64,000 bases of DNA from Candidatus Dormiibacterota bacterium. Its GTDB lineage: Bacteria; Chloroflexota; Dormibacteria; Dormibacterales; Dormibacteraceae. Under the pieces are notes generated by a model. That model did no database searches, was not told the origin of the DNA, and saw nothing but the letters and a program-made list of their open reading frames with translations. Below, piece by piece: positions 57,763 to 64,000 of the stretch; the stretch's first letter is position 1, and each line of letters opens with the position of its first letter. Both the position numbers and the translations under genes were made by a program. The DNA lies in contig PLJM01000006.1 of the NCBI GenBank assembly GCA_003139695.1, positions 558,001 to 622,000 on the forward strand, in the 5' to 3' direction.

Positions 57763-58626
57763 GTGGGTCAATCGAACACCCGACATCTAGAGTCAATCGG
57801 CCAGTTCTCCCGCCGCGCCGGGATCCCGGTTAGCCATCTTCGCCATTACCACGAGACAGGGCTATTAGAGCCGGCATACGTCGACCCCGAGTCAGGCTAT
57901 CGGTATTACGCCGCCGCGCAGCGTGAGGCGGCTGAGGTCATTGCGATGCTCCGCTCGATCGACATGCCAGTGCGGGAAATCCAGCGCGTGCTGGCTGATC
58001 CGTCCGAGGCGACCGTTGGAGAAGTCTTGGCTACCCACCGGGCGTGGCTTGAGAAGCGTCTAACCCAGGTCGCCGGTCGCCTTGAGGCCATCGACCGAAT
58101 TGTCAAGGAGGGCATATTTGTGAAGCAGCCGCCCCAAGTTGCGGAAGACGGTTTTGTCCCAGTCCGCGTTGAAAGCGTGCAGGCACATACTCCGACTGCC
58201 GAGCGTTGGCGCGAGCTCCGCGAAAAGCTACCTCGCCGTTTTGCTGAGGAGCCACAGGAAGTTCACGTTGTCTTGCTCGTCGCCGACAGCGGGCGCCACA
58301 TCCCCTTGTGGGTCGGAGGTTTCGAGGGCCAAGCACTGCAACTCCATCTAGACGGTCTCAAGACTGAGCGACCCCTAACTTACGATCTGATACTGGATGC
58401 CTTCAATCGCCATGGGGTCAGCCTGTTGAGAGCAGACGTACTCCGAATTGTGGACGGAGTCTTCTTCGCGCGACTGATTACCAAGTCAGACGGTCGCGTC
58501 GAGGAGTTGGACTGCCGACCCAGCGACGCCCTGAATCTCGCTCTACGCGCAAACGTGCCCATCGCCGTCGCGCAAACTCTGCTCGATGAGGCCGGCGTCG
58601 ACGCGGGGTCCGATCTCACCACCTAG
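57763..58626 (+). CDS. MerR-family regulator fused to a bifunctional nuclease (DUF151) domain
   Basis: A 287-residue fusion. Residues 8-75 are a MerR DNA-binding domain (SIGQFSRRAGIPVSHLRHYHETGLLEPAYVDPESGYRYY) followed by a dimerisation coiled coil to about 115. Residues 130-280 are a BFN/DUF151 domain: HVVLLVADSGRHIPLWVGGFEGQAL, TYDLILDAFNRHGVSLLRADVLRIVDGVFFARLIT, and CRPSDALNLALRANVPIAVA. Plain BFN proteins are stand-alone. The domain would act as ligand sensor or nuclease in place of a drug-binding domain. GTG 57763 fits the operator geometry. Part of module 1. Confidence 0.85.
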   Translation: MGQSNTRHLESIGQFSRRAGIPVSHLRHYHETGLLEPAYVDPESGYRYYAAAQREAAEVIAMLRSIDMPVREIQRVLADPSEATVGEVLATHRAWLEKRLTQVAGRLEAIDRIVKEGIFVKQPPQVAEDGFVPVRVESVQAHTPTAERWRELREKLPRRFAEEPQEVHVVLLVADSGRHIPLWVGGFEGQALQLHLDGLKTERPLTYDLILDAFNRHGVSLLRADVLRIVDGVFFARLITKSDGRVEELDCRPSDALNLALRANVPIAVAQTLLDEAGVDAGSDLTT

Positions 58627-58954
58627 CCCGACGTCAGGGTGGACCGTCGCAACACGTAGCCGGGCTGTTTCGATGAGATCGCTGTTCGCGCCATATGAGC
58701 TTCGGTCCTCCCGACTTGAACTCGACCTAGTGGAAATGCGATTCTTGATCCGCTGCTGTGGGGGTTCAGGCCTTGACGAACGCGGTTGCTGAGTTCAATT
58801 TGCGTGTGCTCGGGTGCGATCCGCGGGCGGCGCGTTCTCAACCGTCAAGGTGTCAAATAGGGTGTCAACCACCGATTGGGGACGAGCTGCCATCGACTAC
58901 TTGAGACTCTAGGCACCGCATAGAGACTCTCTGAGACTCTGTGACACTACATAT
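58627..58954. repeat. Noncoding right end of module 1 with arm-type repeats
   Basis: These 328 bases hold no recognisable gene. CAAGGTGTCAAATA GGGTGTCAACC at about 58847-58869 repeats the pair found at the left end of the module in the same orientation. Then GAGACTCT occurs three times (about 58905, 58924 and 58933), the last two ten bases apart, just before core B. Confidence 0.55.
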
Positions 58955-58999
58955 TGGTGCTCGCGCAGGGAATCGAACCCTGAACCTTGGGATTAAGAG
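58955..58999 (-). repeat. tRNA-Lys(CTT) 3'-half, att core copy B
   Basis: The 45 bases are identical to copy A, in the same orientation, 3,187 bases away. Flanking sequence differs on both sides, so this is a discrete junction and not part of a larger duplication. Confidence 0.85.
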
Positions 59000-59185
59000 G
59001 AGATTGACCTTCCTTGCCACGAAGCGTCAGGACGTGTCAGGGCGTGCCTCACGGACACGGCTGTCTGATGCGTTGGTGCCACAGCGCGTCCTGGCGTGTC
59101 ACAGAGTGTCCTGGGTAAGCTGTCAAACAAGCTGTCAAACTCTGCGCCTCAAGCGCACCTATCGCTGCCAGCCTCTGGCCTTGAC
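59000..59185. repeat. Arm-type repeats of module 2, left end
   Basis: After core B come GCGTCAGGAC and GTGTCAGGGC, then, after a gap, GCGTCCTGGC, GTGTCACAGA and GTGTCCTGGG, all in ten-base phase, and a pair AAGCTGTCAAAC AAGCTGTCAAAC at about 59118-59142. The repeat sequence differs from that of module 1. No gene is seen. Confidence 0.55.
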
Positions 59186-60010
59186 CTAGCCGTCTTTCGC
59201 GCGCGAGGCTGGAACCACCAGGCCCGACTCATACGCCATCACCACGGCCTGGACCCTGGACCGAGCTTCGAGCTTGCTCAGGATGTGGGTCACATGGGTT
59301 CTGACGGTCGCCTCGCTGACGTGCAGCTTCTCGCCGATCGCCCCGTTGTCCAGGCCGCCGGCAACCTCGATCAGCACCTCAGCTTCTCGTGGCGTCAACG
59401 ACTCGATTGCCGCCGGCCGTGCCACACCCGAGGGCCGATAATGGGCCTCGATCAGCCGGCGGGTGCGCGCGGGCATCACAAGAGCATCCCCACCCGCGAC
59501 CAGTTGGATTGCAGATATCAGCTGCTCAGGTGAAGACTCCTTGAGCAGAAACCCAGAGGCCCCCGCCTGCAACGCCTTGAACACGTCTTCATAAAAGCGA
59601 AGAAATACTGCTGCGCGTTCCTCCGGGCTCAGCCGACCAAGCGCCCTTGACAAGTCCTCGTGTTGGTCAACTGCATCCGTCGGACTCGGCAAGCCCGACC
59701 TTGCTTCCGGCAACCGGAGCACCGACCACCAATGCGATCGCCGCATGGTTCGGCTCCGGTTTGCCACGATGGAAAGGAACCAGCCTTTGGCTTGAGCGCT
59801 AGAACGGAGCTGGCCGATCGACCGCCAGGCTCGGAGAGTTGCCTCTTGCACCGCATCTTCGGCCTGACCCGCGTCGTTCAGGATTGCGGCTGCAAGCCGG
59901 TAGCCCACGGCGATGTGAGGTCCGATCAGTAGCTCGAAGGACGCCTGATCACCGGTACGCGCGGCAGCGAGGAGCTGCTCATCGCCACCTAGTACAGCTA
60001 CCTGCTGCAC
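59186..60010 (-). CDS. ECF sigma factor fused in frame to the C-terminal part of a LuxR-type response regulator
   Basis: Residues 1-142 are an ECF sigma factor: region 2 (ILNDAGQAEDAVQEATLRAWRSIGQL, FLSIVANRSRTMRR) and the start of region 4 (LGRLSPEERAAVFLRFYEDV). At that point the sequence switches to the end of a NarL-type receiver (FKALQAGASGFLLKESSPEQLISAI) and a complete LuxR helix-turn-helix (LTPREAEVLIEVAGGL ... SEATVRTHVTHILSKL). Sigma region 4 DNA-binding helices and the phosphorylation site are both lost. The LuxR HTH may replace region 4.2. GTG 60010 has TAAGGT seven bases upstream. It is the only gene in module 2. Confidence 0.85.
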   Translation of the reverse strand: MQQVAVLGGDEQLLAAARTGDQASFELLIGPHIAVGYRLAAAILNDAGQAEDAVQEATLRAWRSIGQLRSSAQAKGWFLSIVANRSRTMRRSHWWSVLRLPEARSGLPSPTDAVDQHEDLSRALGRLSPEERAAVFLRFYEDVFKALQAGASGFLLKESSPEQLISAIQLVAGGDALVMPARTRRLIEAHYRPSGVARPAAIESLTPREAEVLIEVAGGLDNGAIGEKLHVSEATVRTHVTHILSKLEARSRVQAVVMAYESGLVVPASRAKDG

Positions 60011-60017
60011 CTGTCAG

Positions 60018-60023
60018 ACCTTA
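60018..60023 (-). promoter_or_regulatory. Leaderless -10 box of the sigma-LuxR gene
   Basis: TAAGGT on the minus strand ends seven bases before the GTG at 60010. Confidence 0.45.
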
Positions 60024-60264
60024 GCCAGGCATTTTGCGCCACATCCATAAGACCCGCCGAAGGCCTCTACTGTTGCAGGGATGTCGACTCGCCCGCTGGG
60101 GTTCGAGCGCTGTTGCTGAATTCAGGATTGGCCCGAACACGGTCTTCTGACCGACAGATCGGTTTTTCAAGGTGTCAGTCAAGGTGTCAAACGGCGGAAG
60201 ACATGACACACCGCGTCAGCAACCCCTAGATATGGGGTCGATTTGAACTCGAATCCGCCGTTGG
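60024..60264. repeat. Noncoding right end of module 2 with arm-type repeats
   Basis: No gene is seen. CAAGGTGTCAGT CAAGGTGTCAAAC at about 60171-60193 is the paired motif of this module end, followed by ACATGACACACCG and ending at core C. Confidence 0.5.
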
Positions 60265-60309
60265 TGGTGCTCGCGCAGGGAGTCGAACCCTGAACCTTGG
60301 GATTAAGAG
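60265..60309 (-). repeat. tRNA-Lys(CTT) 3'-half, att core copy C
   Basis: The third 45-base copy differs from A and B at one base in the T loop (AGTCGAA where they have AATCGAA on the plus strand). It lies 1,310 bases from copy B in the same orientation. Confidence 0.85.
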
Positions 60310-60663
60310 TCTCTCGACAGTGCGTCTCAGGGAGGATCAGGGAGGATCAGAGCGTCTCAATCGAACTCGGACTTATGACGCAACAGTCTCAGGGAGTCTC
60401 AGCGAGGATCAGGGAGTCTCCCGGTCAAGGTGTCAAATAGGGTGTCAGCCTAACCCCCTCGGTTAGAGCTGCGCCAATAGAGGATCGCGGCCACGTTCCC
60501 CCTTGGAATTGATGGGCTCCACGCCTATCTGTTCGAATGGCGATTTTTCGGCGCTGAAGGGGAATTATCGAGCATGCGTGAATAGGCGAATGCCCACCCG
60601 TCTGAAACCACCGGGTCGGGACTACAAACAAGATCTAACCTGGCCGGCTGGGCGAGCCGAGAG
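60310..60663. repeat. Left end of module 3 with arm-type repeats
   Basis: The first 14 bases repeat those after core A. Ten-base units of the form [C/A]TCAGGGAG[G/T] occur as a run of two to three at about 60325-60350 and of three to four at about 60390-60420, followed by CAAGGTGTCAAATA GGGTGTCAGCC at about 60426-60448. This end is the sister of the left end of module 1. The remaining bases to 60663 hold no clear gene. Confidence 0.55.
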
Positions 60664-63288
60664 GTGACCTTGACAACGGCAATCCAGTACCTGCAGGACG
60701 CGGACGCGATCGCCTTCGTCCTCCTTGGAATCGCAACCGCTCTGGGCTGGGCAAGACACCGCGATCGCTCCCTCGGATTCCTCGCCCTGGCCATCGTGCT
60801 TCTGTCACTGGTTGTACTGCTCGGACGCATTCCGAAGGCTTACTCACCACCCCTTCTCCCGCAGATAAGCCTCCTGGTCTTCATCTGCTCCGGGTACGCA
60901 CTGCTTCGGTTCAGGGACTCGTTGATTCCCCTAACGCGAAGGTGGCACGCCGTCGTGGTCATCGGCGTCGTGGTTGCATGCTGTGGCTACCTCACGACCC
61001 AGGGCCTGGTCGCGGTCGATGCTGTACCGCTGAGTCTTATGACCGGAGCTGCCGTCGTTCTCGTTCTCGTCTGGTCGGCAATGGTGGTAGAGCCAATCAT
61101 TCGCTTCTGGCTCGTCGCACGCGACCTGCCCGCGGTCCAGGCATGGCGGCTGCGGTCCTTGAGTATCGGCTTCGGTGGCCTGGTGGCCATCTTGTTGGCA
61201 GCCGTTGGCTCCCTTGCCTTCAAGTCCACACCACTGTTCCAGGTACTGATTCAGCTATCCGTACTTCTGATTGTTCCGTTGCTCTACGCCAGCTTTTCGC
61301 CACCGTCATGGCTTCGCCGGCAATGGCGCTCCTCCGAGGAGGAGGGTCTTCGCGTGTTTATGCAGGACAAACTGCTCCTCGGCGAAGGGCCGGTCGCTCT
61401 GCTTGACCAAAGCCTCGAATGGGCGATGCGGCTGGTCGGTGGGGCGGCTGCAGTCGCCTTCGATGGACGTCGCACCCGAATGGCGTCCCGGGGCCTCGAT
61501 ACAGATCAACTGAGCAACCTCGAGCAGCACATCTCGCAGCTGAAAGAAGGGGAGAGTCGGTTTCTTCTTGAAGGAGTAGACCGGACGCTTTTGGTGCTTC
61601 CTATTGCCGGTTCAGGCGAGGGGGGGCGCCTCGTGGTAATCGCCGGCCCGTTTACGCCGAACTTTGGAAGCGACGGGTTGACTCGCGTCCAGCAGTTCAT
61701 GAGCGCTGTCGCTACAGCAGTGGACAGAGCGCGGTTACTTGAGAAGCTCCAAGAGGCGAACGCCGATCTGATGGAGGCCAACCGCCACAAGACCGTCTTC
61801 CTAGCCAACATGAGCCATGAGCTGCGGACGCCACTGAACGCGATCCTCGGCTTCTCTGAGCTGCTAATCGACTCCGAGAATGGTCAATTTCCTGCCGCGA
61901 CTACGTTGAGATTCCTGGAGCAGATCCACTCGAGCGGCAAGCACCTCCTTGGGCTCATCAACGACATCCTCGACCTCTCGAAAATAGAAGCGGGGCAGAT
62001 GGAGCTTCACCTCCAGGTGGTTTCAGTCGAAGACGTCGTCAGCCAGGTCGCGGGCATCGTGGAGCCGCTGGTGGCGCAAAGGCAGATACGCCTCGAGTTC
62101 GAAGCCACGAGCGCCGGTCAGATCCTTGCGGACGAAGGCAAGTTGAAACAGATGATCCTGAACCTTGTTTCCAACGCCATCAAGTTCACGTCTGATGGCG
62201 GCGAAGTGACCATCAAAGCCGCACGATCCGCCGACCAGCTGGAGATCGTCGTCTCCGACAACGGCATTGGCATCGCGGAGGATGACATTAAGCGGTTGTT
62301 CAAAGACTTCCAGCAGGTCGACTCGGGAGCCAACCGCAAGCAGCAGGGCACTGGGCTGGGTCTCGTGCTGACCAGGAGCTTCGCCATCCTGCACGGAGGC
62401 GACGTTCGCGTGGAAAGCGAGCTTGGCAAAGGTAGCCGCTTCACGATCTACCTTCCGCTTCAAGCTCGCAGTCCAGATCGCGTGCCTCGGGCACCCGACC
62501 GGAAAATCGAAGCGGCCATCGTGGACGTTTCGCGACCACTGGTGCTCGTCGTCGAGGACGACCCTGCTTCGGCCGAGTTGATCACCCGCCAGATCGAGCG
62601 CGCCGGCTTCCGGACCGAGAACGCTCGCAACGGTCTGGAGGCGTTGGCTATGGCGAAGGAGCACAAGCCCATCGCCATCACCCTGGACATCATGCTTCCT
62701 GGGGTCGATGGCTGGGAGGTCCTGAGGCGCCTCAAGCGCGACGACGTGACCAGAGATATACCGGTCATCGTGGTTAGCGTCGTGGACAACCCCGAGCTGG
62801 CGACAGCTTTGGGCGCACTCGACTACTTTGTCAAACCGGTCGAGGCAAAGGAGCTCGTCAAGCGACTCAACAGCTTCACCTTCAAGCCGAAGTCCAATGG
62901 CCAGCAGGCCCGCATCCTGATTGTCGATGACGAAGCCGCGAACCGCGACTGGCTGAAACACGTGCTGGAGCCGGCGGGCTTCAAGGTCATATTTGCAACG
63001 GGTGGACAAGAGGCCATCCAGCTAGTTAGATCGGATAAACCCGATCTCGTGGTGCTCGATCTGCTCATGCCGGAGGTCAACGGTTTCGACGTGGTCGAGG
63101 CGCTTAGTAAGCGCAAAGCGACCAAGGGGATCCCGATCATCGTTCTCACCGCGAAGCAACTGACCAACGCTGACCGCGATCAGCTCGATGGCCATGTTTC
63201 TACCATCCTCAGCCGCGGATCGATCGGAGCAGTCGACCTGCTCGGCGAGTTACAAGTGGTTCTGAACAAACCTGCGGTTAAGAAATGA
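60664..63288 (+). CDS. Hybrid sensor histidine kinase with two receiver domains
   Basis: An 874-residue protein. About seven membrane helices occupy residues 10-215. A GAF-like region (about 235-360) precedes HisKA (FLANMSHELRTPLNAILGFSELL) and an ATPase domain (NLVSNAIKFTSDGG, VSDNGIGI, GTGLGLVLTRSFAILHGG). Two receivers follow: the first with VVEDDPASAELI and ITLDIMLPGVDG, the second with IVDDEAANRDWL and VVLDLLMPEVNG but no clear K-P. It overlaps the next response regulator gene by four bases. No Hpt domain is seen. Cargo of module 3. Confidence 0.9.
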   Translation: MTLTTAIQYLQDADAIAFVLLGIATALGWARHRDRSLGFLALAIVLLSLVVLLGRIPKAYSPPLLPQISLLVFICSGYALLRFRDSLIPLTRRWHAVVVIGVVVACCGYLTTQGLVAVDAVPLSLMTGAAVVLVLVWSAMVVEPIIRFWLVARDLPAVQAWRLRSLSIGFGGLVAILLAAVGSLAFKSTPLFQVLIQLSVLLIVPLLYASFSPPSWLRRQWRSSEEEGLRVFMQDKLLLGEGPVALLDQSLEWAMRLVGGAAAVAFDGRRTRMASRGLDTDQLSNLEQHISQLKEGESRFLLEGVDRTLLVLPIAGSGEGGRLVVIAGPFTPNFGSDGLTRVQQFMSAVATAVDRARLLEKLQEANADLMEANRHKTVFLANMSHELRTPLNAILGFSELLIDSENGQFPAATTLRFLEQIHSSGKHLLGLINDILDLSKIEAGQMELHLQVVSVEDVVSQVAGIVEPLVAQRQIRLEFEATSAGQILADEGKLKQMILNLVSNAIKFTSDGGEVTIKAARSADQLEIVVSDNGIGIAEDDIKRLFKDFQQVDSGANRKQQGTGLGLVLTRSFAILHGGDVRVESELGKGSRFTIYLPLQARSPDRVPRAPDRKIEAAIVDVSRPLVLVVEDDPASAELITRQIERAGFRTENARNGLEALAMAKEHKPIAITLDIMLPGVDGWEVLRRLKRDDVTRDIPVIVVSVVDNPELATALGALDYFVKPVEAKELVKRLNSFTFKPKSNGQQARILIVDDEAANRDWLKHVLEPAGFKVIFATGGQEAIQLVRSDKPDLVVLDLLMPEVNGFDVVEALSKRKATKGIPIIVLTAKQLTNADRDQLDGHVSTILSRGSIGAVDLLGELQVVLNKPAVKK

Positions 63289-63689
63289 AGATGTCCTCGC
63301 TCATCCTTGTCGTTGACGACAATGAGGCCGGCCAATTGCTCGTCTGCACGGTGCTCCAGCTCGAAGGCTTTCGAGTTGATTCGGCAGGCTCGTCGGAACA
63401 GGTTCTGGAGCGGTTGAACCTCCGCATGCCGGACCTGATCCTGATGGATGTGCAACTTCCTGGGCAAGACGGCCTCGCACTCACACGTCAGCTCAAGGCT
63501 GACCCAGCGACGGCGGCGATACCCATTGTGGCGCTGACGGCTCATGCGATGGCCGGCGACCGCGAGCAAGCGCTCGCGGCCGGTTGCGCGGGGTACATCT
63601 CCAAGCCAATCGATACCAGAACTCTGGGTGATCAGATCCGGGAATTCCTGTCCGCGCAACGACTCGAACCAAGTGTTTCAGTCGAATGA
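63285..63689 (+). CDS. Single-domain response regulator (CheY/DivK-like)
   Basis: A 134-residue receiver with no output domain: ILVVDDNEAGQLLVCTVLQLEGF, phosphorylated aspartate in LILMDVQLPGQDGLAL, and the lysine in GYISKPIDTRTLGDQI. The DivK/CckA-like pattern suggests a shuttle for the hybrid kinase upstream. It overlaps both neighbours in ATGA, so the three genes form one translationally coupled phosphorelay. Confidence 0.92.
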   Translation: MKMSSLILVVDDNEAGQLLVCTVLQLEGFRVDSAGSSEQVLERLNLRMPDLILMDVQLPGQDGLALTRQLKADPATAAIPIVALTAHAMAGDREQALAAGCAGYISKPIDTRTLGDQIREFLSAQRLEPSVSVE

Positions 63690-64000
63690 GCGTCGCGCGA
63701 ATTCTCGTTGCAGAAGATGATCCGGCGAGCCTTGAACTGTTGCACGCATTTCTCGAGAAAAAGGGGTACGAGGTTGGCGCTGCGCCTGATGGCAACCGTG
63801 CCCTGGAGATGGCCGCAAGCGGAGAGTTCGACCTCTTAATAATGGACGTCCACATGCCGCTTTATGGCGGCCAAGAGGTGCTTCTAATGCTTCGGAAGCG
63901 TCTCTTGGCTCATCCGATTAAGATCATCGCCCTGACCGCCGACACACGATGGGAGCTCCGCGACGAGATGAGGCGTGATGGGGTCGACGGCTACCTAATA
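63686..64000 (+). CDS. Response regulator, receiver domain, cut by the window end
   Basis: ATG 63686 overlaps the previous stop in ATGA. The 105 visible residues are a receiver: ILVAEDDPASLELLHAFLEKKGYEV, phosphorylated aspartate in LLIMDVHMPLYGGQEVL, and IIALTADTRWELRDEMRRDGVDGYL reaching the window edge just before the conserved lysine. The output domain, if any, is not visible. It belongs with the hybrid kinase operon. Confidence 0.9.
   Translation, partial: MSVARILVAEDDPASLELLHAFLEKKGYEVGAAPDGNRALEMAASGEFDLLIMDVHMPLYGGQEVLLMLRKRLLAHPIKIIALTADTRWELRDEMRRDGVDGYLI

Noticed and set aside
55768-60309. Three complete tRNA genes
   Set aside because: Only the 3' halves from the anticodon loop to CCA are present. 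The bases that should form the 5' side of the anticodon stem and the D arm are absent at all three sites.
55813-60450. CRISPR array
   Set aside because: The repeats are ten-base tandem units without spacers of constant length, and no cas gene is present. They fit integrase arm sites better.

Overview
The window is a high-GC, gene-dense bacterial chromosome segment of about 80 genes, with almost no intergenic space until the last 8 kb. The gene set suggests a soil-type Terrabacteria lineage near Chloroflexota, Candidatus Dormibacterota or Actinobacteriota. It includes an F420-type LLM oxidoreductase, a PhoR/RegX3-like Pho system, molybdenum cofactor and XdhC genes, and a Ser/Thr kinase with extracellular Ig-like domains. 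The assignment is inferred from gene content; no rRNA or complete tRNA is present. Many genes have a TANNNT-like -10 box ending 6-9 bases before the start codon and no Shine-Dalgarno, so leaderless transcription looks common.

Region 1 (1-5.2 kb): the end of an OmpR-type regulator, folP-folK, a divergent murE, thiG-tenI-thiS and a Nudix hydrolase. Region 2 (5.3-12.1 kb): phosphate regulon, with phoR-pstB-phoU-phoB-pstC-pstA-arsC on the minus strand and pstS divergent. Two sites with three TTAA-type repeats at exact 11-bp spacing look like Pho boxes. Region 3 (12.1-23.7 kb): rsmG, an FmdB-type zinc ribbon, lysA, a receptor Ser/Thr kinase, cysteine desulfurase plus xdhC, larB, moaC, moaB, pxpA and a peroxiredoxin. 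In the peroxiredoxin an in-frame TGA sits exactly at the catalytic cysteine position and a hairpin follows it, so it is a likely selenoprotein. Region 4 (23.7-29.5 kb): pxpC-pxpB, glutathione peroxidase, an MFS transporter, HAD phosphatases and remnants.

Region 5 (29.5-43.4 kb) is a nucleoside uptake and catabolism island. It holds a BMP-type ABC importer, pyrimidine-nucleoside phosphorylase, uridine phosphorylase, uracil and hypoxanthine phosphoribosyltransferases, adenosine deaminase (apparently starting at AUA), deoxyribose-phosphate aldolase and two aldehyde dehydrogenase-like proteins. Together they import nucleosides, free the base for salvage and send the sugar to acetaldehyde, glyceraldehyde-3-phosphate and acetate. 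Region 6 (43.4-55.5 kb) is more plastic: methyltransferase, a two-component system, LLM oxidoreductase, cupin, an alcohol dehydrogenase fused to a hemerythrin tail, DnaJ-domain protein, and an ABC exporter beside a small membrane protein, an SPFH protein and an Arc-like protein.

Region 7 (55.5-64 kb) is the most unusual. Three near-identical 45-bp copies of the 3' half of a tRNA-Lys(CTT) gene, starting in the anticodon loop, lie in the same orientation. They divide the region into modules of about 3.1 kb, 1.3 kb and more than 3.7 kb. Each junction is flanked by short arrays of about 10-bp repeats and a paired TGTCAAA-type motif, as expected for integrase attachment sites, yet no integrase lies in the window. 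The cargo is mostly sensory or regulatory: a BNR-repeat lipoprotein, a nucleotidyltransferase, a MerR-bifunctional nuclease fusion with its own operator, an ECF sigma-LuxR chimera, and a hybrid histidine kinase with response regulators. I read this as tandem accretion of att-bounded, integrase-less cassettes at a tRNA gene that should lie intact beyond the right edge.
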